A stretch of 64,000 nucleotides of DNA from Phoronis australis (Eukaryota; Phoronida; Phoronidae). The translations under genes and the position numbers were made by a program. Under the pieces are notes generated by a model. The model searched no databases, was not told the origin of the DNA, and was given only the letters and a program-made list of their open reading frames with translations. The stretch spans positions 381,868 to 445,867 of the forward strand of contig NMRA01000078.1 of assembly GCA_002633005.1 (NCBI GenBank), read 5' to 3'. Shown here piece after piece: positions 22,901 through 32,522 of the stretch (position 1 is the first letter of the stretch; the number at the start of each line of letters is the position of its first letter).

Positions 22901-25900
22901 GAAGCTGGCTGCAGAGGTCACATTATCGACGCCAACACTGCTGGTTTGAAAACAGTGACGAAAGCGGATCTTAAAATAAAAAAAAATCATAGTTCTGCGA
23001 TTGCTTCGAGTGATGCCCTTTCAGTCAGCTCACCTTCTTGACAAGTAGATCCTTGGAAACCATAAGGACAGACGCACTTCGCGTCGAGGCATCGTCCACC
23101 ATTCGCACAGTGTGAGGTGCAACTCTCTGTAAAAATACCGATAGTCTGATATAACGTGCCCGAATTTTGAGAACCAGTTTGATGCCCTTTATTCAGTGGA
23201 GAAAACTGGTTCTCAAAATTCGGTCACGTTATATCAGAACATTACCAAATTACCACCGGTTAGTAATAATGTATTTCAGGGTTGCTCTTAATTATAATTA
23301 GCCACAGTGTAATGAGATTTCGTTAACAACTCAGGTTTGTCAGATCTTCATTCAGAATACTTAAAGCGGCATTCCATCGCAAAAACCAGCATTTGATTTA
23401 GCCGCTTACAGTTATGAAATTGGTCCCAAATTGTTCCTTAGTCAAATGAAAGGCGATTTCAGGGCAACATCGAAATAAGTGACAAAAATTATAGCCAAAA
23501 AATACTACAGTTTCCTAAGATATAAGGCTCTATACGTCACGCTCATTCAATACAATATTGGTCATTTTCCGCACGACGTTATAAAATATATATAAATTAC
23601 TATATGTAGTAATGTACATGATAACGTCACACGGAAATGAACGAACTTTGTATCGAATGAGCATGCTATAAGTTAGCTGGTTTCAGGCGGAAAAATAAGC
23701 TGTCAGTTCTTTGCAATCTCAGAAGTTACTTCTCATTTGAGTAAGTACCAAATGAGACCAAATTTATAGCGGGTATGCCCAAATCAAAAGTTCGCTTTTC
23801 AGACTGAAAGCGGGTTCCATGTTCTCTTTAAGATGACGTAATTCTTGCTGCTGTCCATGTAACAAACTGTTGCCGCTCGGCTTAACATACCGCGGTACAG
23901 GTATAATACGATAATGTTAACGCCAGTAATACGGAATACGGAAATTAATAAGTGACATTGCAGCCATAGGCCGGAGAATCTCGATTACAACCGGCGTTCT
24001 CCGCCAAGTAGGTGTAAAACACCAGCATTGATGACATCTGCCAATGCCTCTTTTAAGAGTTAAAGTTCCAATGTGTACTAAGACCATTTCTTCAGTTAAC
24101 AAACACGTGAGAGCATTTTTATCAAACATGGGTTTAAATATGATAAACACCTTGCCTATGTCACAGGACGTTTACAAAAACGTTTACGCAGTATTCTAGA
24201 CTTAGCACATTAGCATGCATACACTTACTAAGAAGACAATTATCTCCATGGTAACCAGGTGGACACCAACATTTGTTGGGTGATATGCACTGTCCTCCGT
24301 TGGCGCAGCCTTTTCTACATAATGCTGGAAAGTCAAAACGTCACTCATTTCAAACACAGAGGTAATTCACCAGTATTTCCGCAATTGAAAATTTAAGACG
24401 TTTTGTCAGTCGCAGTGCTGAGGCAGCAACTTATAATCCTGTGAAATCAACTGAGGTGTGTTAGCACGCTCTTGAAAACGCGACTAAAACTGAACGCGAT
24501 CCGAATGTACGCGTTGTACAATCTGAGTAGTCCTTAAGTTCCCTTTACACATATCGATGTTAGGTATACAGCGTATTTAGGCCTACTATTGTCATCAGTG
24601 GCAGATCTACGTTTTAAGTGAGGGGGTTTAAGGATTTGAGCGGAGGGAAGGTCGGGGGCGTTTTCCCCCTCTCGTGTAAGATTTTTTTTTTTGTTTTTAG
24701 TAGCTGATTTTGTTTTCCTGGCGACATGTTTTTAAATTCTGTTTTATTTTTGATCCTGTCCCGAAGGGGGGGGGGCTTGAACATCCTGAACCCCCCGTAG
24801 ATCCGGCCTCTGGTCCGATTCATGGGCGGCACACCATAGGAGGCTGGGGGCTATAGCCCCCCACTTTTTCAGTGCTAAGCCGCACGTGGTCTGTAGGTGA
24901 TGCACTACAGGGGGCAGAGGGGGTTTAAATTTAGCCCCCACTTCTTTCAGTGCTGCGCTGCCCATGTTGTTTTAAACGCCATTTAGCTCGGAAAGTTGGT
25001 GTGTCGTACACACCTGTCTACACTCCCAGTTTCTGTTATTCGACTTATACAACATTCTGACTGTCGGTTACTATTTCGTAAACGACAGAAATAACTCAGG
25101 GGAGTTGGTATGATTTGACGTACCTTCGCCGCAATATTTGCCCGTGTATCCGTCCAGGCACTTGCATCTTCTATCCGACCCACAGGTGGCGTTGTTAACA
25201 CACAAACAGTCCTCCAGTTCGCAAAACCTCCCGTGAAAGCCTTTTTTACACGAACACACTCCGAACTGGTTGCACGTGCCGCCATTGAGACACTTCTTGT
25301 CACATGACGCTTTACCTTGATCAAGAATAACCACTTGATGGTTTTAACAGATACAACAGACCGGCCTCGGCAGTCAAAAATAACTATTACTATTTATAAT
25401 TAGACCAAAAAGGAATGAAAACGATCACAACTTGTTCTTCACTCGAATTCGATTCGATGTAATGTATGGTCTTGAGACAGGCTCAGCAAGTTAGCTCGTC
25501 AACGGCCAGCCTCGTCGCCAAGCCACAAGATGGCGCTGATCGGTTTAGCCATTTGATCAACGTCGGGACATTTTAGGAGTCAAAGACCATGGTCTCAAGC
25601 AACAACAGTCTACCAGTTATTACCATCTGAAGCTCAGGAACCACTCCTCATCTGCGTAAGTATCAAATGAAGCAAGTGTTTTTTTGACTCAAGTGGTCTT
25701 AATCGAAAGTTTTTTGCTTAGCTGAATACGACGGGATGGGAAGGCGGACTTGTAGCAGGTTTGAGAAAGTGCCAGGACGCAAACTTAAAGGCAGATAATA
25801 TTCAAGTTAAGCTATTTATTAAGGATTCGGACAACAGTGAAAACTAACTTTTTCAACAGTACTTCTGGTGCTGCTATCACTACACAACCACCACCACCAC

Positions 25901-28900
25901 CACCACCACCACTACCACCACCACCACCACCAACATCACTTCTACTACTAGTGTTAATAAAAATTACATAATAATGCTAATGTTAATAAAAATAGGAATA
26001 GGAATAGGTAAAAGTAGTAATAATAATACTAGCACAACAAACTCAACAAACTGGCGGTTATAGAAAAAGCAAAGGTGCCAGAAAAAATTGTGAGTTGGAC
26101 TCCTTGTATGAATGACAGAAAAATTCGCATTGGTGATGAATCACATATATTTAAGAAATACTGACTGAATGCCTTGCAATGCTTTCTGAAGTGCAGTTTG
26201 ATAGGGAACCCCGGGAGAGGCTTTCCGTCTTTATAGCCATTAATGTTGAGTAGTATAATGAATGGCGCTACACCTGATTTCCGCCCAGTGCACGGGATGG
26301 CCATCTGAAACACTGAGAATATAACAAGAATTACGCGAGCAGACGTCGCAGGCCCTATAATACCCTGAAGAGGCTAGCGAGAAACTTCTGATCTCAGTTA
26401 ACGATATACCTACACGAGTCAACCAAGGGCACAACAACTGTGATTGGAGTTCTTTCACTTCTTTGTATTACGTACAGTTGATGTCTGTTGAGTACATATA
26501 ACGCCGTCTGCTAATATACACAGTACGGTAATTCTCCGCATATTTCGCACAAAAAATAAGTACCACAATCGACATTTCTCCATTTTCAAAGGTTAATTAC
26601 ATGAGACATAGAATGATTCGTCTTCAAGTGCTTACGGAGTTGAAATTCCTAAGTTGCGCAAGTCGTCTACTGCTCGAAACAATTAAAAGCTGTTTGTAAC
26701 GTCATCTCTACATGCAGTGAATCTTACCCGTTTGTTTGAATGGCACGTATCCCGACAAAGGAATGCTAATCAAGGGGTCGTACATAATCTCCGGTTGCAT
26801 AGAGCGTAACTCAACGAACCAGTACCCGTACTGAAACAATAAAAAAGCCATACATCAAAGTCAGGATTTCATGTTTGTCTCCACTAGGTAGAATCTTTAA
26901 CGACCATCTGTGCTTAGTGATGCCGTAACGTTTTGAAGGTGAAGGGTTAGATCGGAGCTTCAAACCAAGAAAACATCAAAATCAACTCATATACTGGTTT
27001 ACTTTTATGTATAAGTTCATGAGAACCATGTAAAAAACAAAAAAGGATATACGACGAGAAAAAACTGTTACAGGAAAGAATTGTTGAATTGTTGACATGC
27101 ACAGTAAAATGACTTTTTATAGAACCAAAACGGATAGTGCCCAATGGGCGGGGCTATTCCAGGGGCGGATCCAGGATTTTTAGTTGGGGGGGGTAGGGCA
27201 AAGTATTAGCCAGGATTTTGTCGGTCAGACATTAGCACCCACGAACTGTGAAATGGAATTTGGGAGTTTTAGGGGGGTCCCATGGCCCCCATCTAAATCC
27301 GCCACTAATTTCCTTATAATGAAAGCAAGAACCACCCATCTGAACGGGCACCTGATGAGTGAACAGTCGAAATAAGATTAGTCACTCTTCTGTAACTGAT
27401 TTAAACTGGCACTTACCCGTTTGCGTTCTGGACCCGCCTCCCACGTCAAGTTCACGAGATTGACCGTTCCATTGATAACGGGCAGGTATTGTTCTATATT
27501 AGGATTTAGTAACAACTCAGTCACCTGGTCGTTCTCAATGACAGGAATATCGACACTAATTGAGGCACCTGCAAACGATAAAAAGGAAAGCAGTCTGTTG
27601 GTTATAGTCGGTGAAATCCGGAAATAACGTAGCAGCGTATGCGCCATTGTTAGTTCAATATTCCTTAATTCATAAAAGTTAAAAGGCTTCGCGGACGAAG
27701 AAACGATTAGATAGTTTATGGACCACGAACTTTACAATGGGGTCCATTTTTGCAACAAAACTCTCAGAATATGGTTTCATATTTTATTTTTAACTAGATA
27801 AATAGCATTTTGTAGGGCTTAAAAATAAACGGGTCTCTTTTAATCGAGTCAACTTTCTAACAAGTGGGTGAAATGGGGATAACCTAATTTCCCAGCTGCA
27901 GTCCCCGTCAAAACGTTGTCTAGTAACCCCATGAGAACGGAAGAGGCGTCAACGCCAATTTAGAACAAACTTCGGCGTTGCAAAACCCCTCTCCTTACAA
28001 CGTCAAATCATTAGACTCGCTCACTGCGTGTCACTACAGTCCAACACGTCAGAAGTGCATCATGTCTGTGGAGGGTATTAACCTCAATTTTCCACCAAAT
28101 ACCTTGCAGTTACAGCTTTTTAGCCTCGCGTGTTCCTCTTGGCTAAAAGGTTCTCACGGACATATTCAGCGGATCTTGACATCTTTTACCAAACGCCATA
28201 CGCGTGGACACAAACTTTAAATTAAGGTTAATTAATCACTTGTTCTTTTGACATTAGACTAATATGACATTTATTTTCCTTAATATGATACAGCCACGTA
28301 AACAGTGTGCGAAAGAAATACCAAGTTATGTCGAATTAACCTGTCAAATTTCTGTAACAAGCGTTTACTCACTCGTAAAATGTGGGTTACGAATGGGTTG
28401 GCTGAGACGAACTTGGAAAGATTTATCCACGGAGCTATCCACTATTTTTAGACGACGCCGTTAGGAAATAATGATGACCACTCATTTAGACAAATGGCGC
28501 GATAAAAATTCTACATTTACAGACAATCACTAAAAAGAGTCTTCAGTATGAAGCTTCTATACGAAGTCAGACCTTTGTAGCCCGTGAACTTCTTCGAAAC
28601 TGAAGACTTTGGACCCGAGGGCTGCTTAACTATATTGTTGACGGTTGGATGCAAATGGCATATACCAGGAAGATCTCTTCCTGCATATACCCATTCATTT
28701 AAAAACTCAAAAGGGTACCCATTTGTGAGGATTTTCCAAGACAAAGTCACCCTATCGTAGTCATTTTTTGTAGGAGTTAATTCCATGAAATGTAACTAGT
28801 TTGCGCTATGTATTCTTGGAACTGTACAAGAAAAGGACTCATTTTGACGGAAATAAGTAGACCAATTATAACAAAGTTTTAAAAATATATTCCATGTTGA

Positions 28901-31900
28901 AATCCTTCCATAGGTTAGTACAGTTGGAAAAGTAACATTTTGCAGAGGGTGGAACCCTCGAAGTTAACCTTGTTTAAAGAATTTTGTATCTTGAAGGCCA
29001 TATGTTGCGACTGAATGTGCCCTTTTGTAGAGTTTCTTACCCGATGGCCCTTGTCCATGAATTAAGATCTTTTGTAATCGTAAGGAACCTGGCAGTGAAA
29101 ACAAAAGGCTCACTACTTAAAGGCTGGTGCATTTGAGTGTGTAAGTAATCAGTCGTTCGCCTGATCTCACACAGTTATTGTAGTCTGGGGCCGGGCTTGA
29201 CGAAGGTCAGAGTGCGCTTGATTTCGATAGATTTTATGGCATTTAAACTTGTTATAGAGAAGCCAGCAGCACCTGCACGATAATAGTAGCAAAACCTATG
29301 GAACGCCAATGTACTCTCGCTCATACGAGTTCATGCGAGTGCAATACACTCGTCGCTGATAGAGCACGCGCAGATTTTGTTCAATGACGAAATTAATAGC
29401 AAGTTCACAAGTTCTTTAGAAACACGTGCATTTCACTCGTACTTAGGCCTACTGAAATATGCAACTGCCTTAAAATCGACGATACACGTGTGAAACCAAA
29501 AGTCCTTCAGACCACGGCTCTGGTACTCGAGGCAGATTATAATCTATATTCTATACTTCTTTTGCCATAGCACTGTAATCTGAACGAGTTGTATGAGCGG
29601 ATTTACGCGTACATTATACATTGCCGCTCATATGTACGAGTACGATGCCCTCGAATGAACGAGTGCAATGCACCCGTTTTCAAAAGAATACGTTGGCTTT
29701 CCATAGAAATCCTGCTTGCCTACTAGCAGGCTGCACGATCTCAGCAAAGCATATGGCTTTCAGAGAATACCCTTAAGGGTATACATTGCCTGAATTCATA
29801 TTGTGCAAAACGCTCCAATGAACTGAAGTAATTATTCCAATAAAAGTTATTTCTCTTCAAAGAACCAACTGGGGTCGATAGAATTCAAGGCTCCGAAAGT
29901 TATATAATCCGTATAAACGTACATAGTATATATAGTCCAGCAGAGGCGAAGATGAGTAAATCTCTAGTGAGATTTAAATCGCGCTGACCAAAGGTATCTC
30001 GTGCCAGCTGTCTTTGACACATCATAAGTCAACCAGGATGGATGGGATGGGAGCAATCGATGACGACCCCGAGGGAGCACTGTAGGTCACCAGTGCATAC
30101 CGGATGTGTCGCTTTACGTTCGGTGGCTCTACTGAGGCGACTTTCGCACGAAAGAGTGCACTTTGACATTAATACCCTTCCACGATAGGATTCATTTGCG
30201 TTAAAACTCTCAAAATGGTTCCTTTTGTTGCAAAATCTACGAAACCCAGTGTAGAATGCCTTTGTTTCATTTTATATAACGAAAAATAGAAAGGTGAGAA
30301 AAACAAGCGGTTCATAATCCATTTAAAAGGTTACATTCCTACCGATTTGTCCCCAGTTGTCAAGTGAAGCAGATTCATTTAGGCGTTTCAAATTCTCAAA
30401 ATGATTCCTTTTTGTTGCCAATTCTACGAAGCCTGATGTCTATATTTCATACATATAATAAAAACGGCTCATAAACAAGTTTAGTGGTTATATTCTTACC
30501 GTTTTTTCTCCAGTTGCCATGTACAGCGATTTTTATTTTAATCACTTGTGTGATTGCGTCAGTTATCAGCCAAAATGGTGACAACAAACTACACACCTTT
30601 TCACGGAAAATCCTCAAAAATGAATCTCTTTGGATAGCAAATCATTCTAATCTCCCTCGTCAAAAATAGTAGAAAGCCAACATGTCAGCCACCATGAGGA
30701 GACGTCAACAGGCGACTCACACGATCACGAGGACTGGTCTTGGACCAAGGCTGTTCTAAATATTTTGAGACCTCTCTTTAGCCATAACCCATAATTTACA
30801 CTTAATTACGTCATTAAATAAGATCAAAGGGTAAAAGTGGTTATTAAAGAAAATAAAGACACTGGCGCTGAAATTATTTAGCCGTTCATGACAAGTGTAA
30901 CGTGGTAACTGTGCCCAAATGCCTATATTACTATGGCAGATCTTTGGTCTGCTAAATTTTAGCTTTCATCAGTTCCATGTAGGGCCATTTGTTTTAAATC
31001 GAACAATGTTGTTTCAATCAAGCTCATTTAGCACTGCTGGAGTGTGCTCATTTGGATGTCTTCAATTTGTCTGTTATTGTAACAAGCCAAAACTTGGCCT
31101 AACACAACCCAAGGCATGTCGACCGTTGGTTGTGTTGGCGAGTTCATGTCGGTCACTAACCAGCACTGTTTGACCACACTTTGTAAAATGTAACCAGCCT
31201 ATTGCATGAATATCACTGCAAAATTGTAAATGCGAACAACGCGACATTGCGTTCACTTCATGAACTAAAAAACACCCGCGCATCCACGCCAAGATTAAGT
31301 GTACTTTTTCATAGTAAATACGTATATACGGAAGCAAATTTTCTATAAAATGAAAGGCGATATTTATGTATTTGGACGACTGGAAACGCGTTTACTCATT
31401 TCCAGTTATCTTCTATTAGTTCAAGGTTCGATACAGGCACAGCCTTCGAAACAATTGTTCCCAAACTACCCTCGATTGTCGTTTCCTATGGTAAGACGAC
31501 TATGACGTGTTTCCAGAGCGTGGATTTTTCCAAGTTTCTTAATGTGTGTTATCAACATTTTTTTTTTTGTAAATGATTGAGTCACACGTCTATTTAGATT
31601 ATTACGTCGATCAGCTCGTAAACCTGTCCTATATGCCGTTCTATTTAACTGGCGATTATGCATGATCAGACCATTTGTAAGAAATGAACACAGAGATCGA
31701 CTGCGGTCTTGTCAGTTATTTTGATATTCTACTCATTATTTTTATTGACACAAAATCTCTTATTATACGCATGACATTTTGATCGGTTATTACCAGCACC
31801 CAGTTTTTATCAAGAACGACATTTAGCCATGTTGATAAAACGACCAACACTTCGTCACCCCCGGTGCGTGACCACGAAACCCCAAGTACACCGTGGTCTA

Positions 31901-32522
31901 CCACCTGACAATAAAACGATTCGTGTGTTGTTGCTAAACACGCTTTAGTAATAAAAACACGAAACATTTCACACATTTTGGCAAAAAGACAACACAAAAT
32001 TTCGCACAGAGTCTTCTTACAATGGGCATTCCCTTTTGCGTCATCATAAAATTATTACCCTTTCTGAATTAACGCCTTTGCGACATTTTAGGTAGTTTAA
32101 AAACTTCGCAATGTGTAAGTCGGATTGTAATAACATTGTTAATCATATTCACACTTTTACTGAAAAAAAAACTTTAAAGGACGAGACATTTCGTGGAGCG
32201 ACTTCGTTTGTCGTCTTAGGAGCATTAATCCGACAAGGGAAACGATACAAATCAACTTCTGAATATTTTCGAGTTTCGCTTAGTACACGTTCCTCCCTCG
32301 ATGCTATATTACGTTACAAGGATAAGACACAAATTTCTCACAGCTCAAGGCAATGTTCCCCTTTGAACCAATTACTGAAGAGATTACTGTAACGCATCGC
32401 GTAAACTTCATACCTAAGAACTGTTTCACTTGCTTGCTGTCGATCCAAAGCGACATGGCGTCCGACCGCGCGCACAGATAGCTCAGTGACAGGAACAAGA
32501 ATAGGAACAGACGGTCGGCCAT
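19807..32522 (-). CDS. WIF1: Wnt inhibitory factor 1-like secreted protein
   Basis: A secreted Wnt-binding antagonist (WIF1/Shifted family). Nine exons join in phase with GT-AG borders: 32414-32522, 27417-27568, 26728-26830, 26166-26312, 25124-25315, 24229-24324, 23034-23126, 21674-21769 (or its copy 22518-22613) and 19807-19901. Together they encode about 360 residues; human WIF1 has 379. Order: signal peptide (MADRLFLFLFLSLSYLCARS), WIF domain starting SLWIDSKQVKQFLG with its conserved cysteine pair (IPCTG, KHC), five EGF-like repeats, then a 30-residue tail dominated by Arg and Lys. Junction phases are 1, 0, 1, 1, 1, 1, 1, 1. One EGF exon is present twice, probably as unmerged alleles, because five EGF repeats is the family norm. 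The gene is confidently recognised; the exon 4 donor and terminal exon are inferred from phase. Confidence 0.9.
20447..20690. repeat. Fold-back MITE (CTGACTTAGCTAAG family), copy 3
   Basis: GGGGGACGGTTTCAAGAAAC at the left and TTTTCTTGAAACAGGCTCC at the right are inverted. It lies in the last WIF1 intron. Confidence 0.7.
20842..20995. repeat. Diverged tandem repeat, 2 x 77 bp
   Basis: Both units share TCCGGTTATTATTTT and TGATTTTCAA(G/T)GAATATCT. They lie in the last WIF1 intron. Confidence 0.75.
21674..21769 (-). CDS. WIF1: WIF1 exon 8, allele-like copy A (EGF 5)
   Basis: Second copy of the fifth EGF exon inside a 0.8 kb near-identical duplication. Borders are the same as in copy B. Probably only one copy exists per chromosome. 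Confidence 0.8.
21985..22037. mobile_element. Truncated GC-tract MITE at assembly join
   Basis: Sequence CATAGGCGGATTTAGG, then runs of G, CCCAGGGGGCCCGGG and 15 or more C. It resembles the terminal part of the CAGTGGCGGAT family seen at 24596, 27160 and 42435. It is absent from the corresponding point of copy 2 (22829/22830). Confidence 0.55.
22518..22613 (-). CDS. WIF1: WIF1 exon 8, allele-like copy B (EGF 5)
   Basis: 96 bp, acceptor TTGTTACAG, donor GTAAGT. Encodes LCSKSCGRHGICMGSDRC and RCERGWHGKYCRK. It is identical in protein to the copy at 21674-21769, with one synonymous difference (TAC/TAT Tyr). Confidence 0.85.
23034..23126 (-). CDS. WIF1: WIF1 exon 7 (EGF 4)
   Basis: 93 bp, phase 1 to 1, acceptor TTTTTACAG, donor GTGAGC. 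Encodes SCTSHCANGGRCLDAKC and VCPYGFQGSTCQE. Confidence 0.92.
23140..23240. repeat. Hairpin MITE (GTCTGATATAACGTG family), copy 1
   Basis: The left arm GTCTGATATAACGTGCCCG plus AATTTTGAGAACCAGTTT pairs with a right arm of the same sequence inverted, around a short TTTATTCAGTGGAG loop. It lies in a WIF1 intron. A close copy is at 63787-63885; degraded ones are near 46250-46320 and 49930-50003. Confidence 0.8.
24229..24324 (-). CDS. WIF1: WIF1 exon 6 (EGF 3)
   Basis: 96 bp, phase 1 to 1, acceptor CTTTCCAG, donor GTAAGT. Encodes ALCRKGCANGGQC and CWCPPGYHGDNC with six spaced cysteines. Confidence 0.92.
24596..24812. mobile_element. CAGTGGCGGAT-type MITE
   Basis: Left end CAGTGGCAGATCTACG; right end CGTAGATCCGGCCTCTG. 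These are imperfect inverted repeats with T- and G-rich interior. It is in WIF1 intron 5 and abuts a dimeric GGCGGCGC repeat. Confidence 0.65.
24821..24966. repeat. Dimeric GGCGGCGC inverted-terminus repeat, copy 2
   Basis: CATGGGCGGCACACCATAGG at the left and AGTGCTGCGCTGCCCATG at the right. Two half-units, each with a GCTATAGCCCCCCAC-like core. Same architecture as 9350-9496. Confidence 0.75.
25124..25315 (-). CDS. WIF1: WIF1 exon 5 (EGF 1 and 2)
   Basis: 192 bp, phase 1 to 1, two EGF repeats in one exon: CDKKCLNGGTCNQFGVCSC... and CLCVNNATCGSDRRCKC.... Donor GTACGT. The second repeat has C-x-C where the family has C-x3-C. Confidence 0.92.
25887..25932. repeat. (CCA)n microsatellite
   Basis: About 15 CCA/CAC units with one CTA interruption, in WIF1 intron 4. 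Confidence 0.9.
26166..26312 (-). CDS. WIF1: WIF1 exon 4 (WIF domain end)
   Basis: Acceptor ATTCTCAG, then VFQMAIPCTGRKSGVAPF through FPIKLHFRKHCKAF. It holds both WIF-domain cysteines. The donor is inferred as GTCAGT at 26165-26160, which keeps phase 1. A GC donor just upstream is a less likely alternative. Confidence 0.85.
26728..26830 (-). CDS. WIF1: WIF1 exon 3 (WIF domain)
   Basis: Too short for a simple ORF scan. Acceptor TTGTTTCAG, donor GTAAGA. Encodes YGYWFVELRSMQPEIMYDP and LISIPLSGYVPFKQT, matching the EYFYEFLSLRS...ADPTVNVPLLGTVP segment of WIF1. Confidence 0.92.
27160..27306. mobile_element. CAGTGGCGGAT-type MITE
   Basis: CAGGGGCGGATCCAGGATTT at the left; CTAAATCCGCCACT at the right. 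The interior is rich in G and C runs. It lies in WIF1 intron 2. Confidence 0.7.
27417..27568 (-). CDS. WIF1: WIF1 exon 2 (WIF domain)
   Basis: Acceptor TTTGCAG then GTGCC; donor GTAAGT at 27416-27411. Encodes VDIPVIENDQV through VNLVNLTWEAGPERKR; the NLTW core matches the NFTW of WIF1. Confidence 0.92.
28517..28786 (-). other. Open frame inside WIF1 intron 1, unidentified
   Basis: An 89-codon frame on the same strand as WIF1. The segment VTLSWKILTNGYPFEF followed by GICHLHPTVNN has a spacing loosely like the FTW...YEF...ADPTVN core of WIF domains, yet the real WIF exons are all accounted for elsewhere. It could be a relic of a duplicated WIF module, or chance. No convincing splice borders were found. 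Confidence 0.3.
29297..29710. repeat. Fold-back element, CTATGGAA termini
   Basis: Left CTATGGAACGCCAATGTACT; the right end reverse-complements to CTATGGAAAGCCAACGTATT. CTCATACGAG-like words occur on both strands inside. No coding capacity. It lies in WIF1 intron 1. Confidence 0.55.
30189..30525. repeat. Diverged tandem repeat, 2 units of about 170 bp
   Basis: Both units start GATTCATTT, carry CTCAAAATG(G/A)TTCCTTTT and (A/T)TCTACGAA(A/G)CC, and end near CCAGTTG(T/C)CA. On the minus strand each unit end reads like a short exon followed by a splice-donor-like GTAAGA or GTAGGA. They lie in WIF1 intron 1. Confidence 0.55.
30526..32413. other. WIF1 intron 1, remainder
   Basis: No exon or repeat recognised. 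Confidence 0.4.
32414..32522 (-). CDS. WIF1: WIF1 exon 1 (signal peptide, WIF start)
   Basis: ATG followed by a leucine-rich hydrophobic core and cleavage-like CARSDA. Then LWIDSKQVKQFL matches the N-terminus of the WIF domain. Donor GTATGA at 32413-32408, phase 1. Confidence 0.92.
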
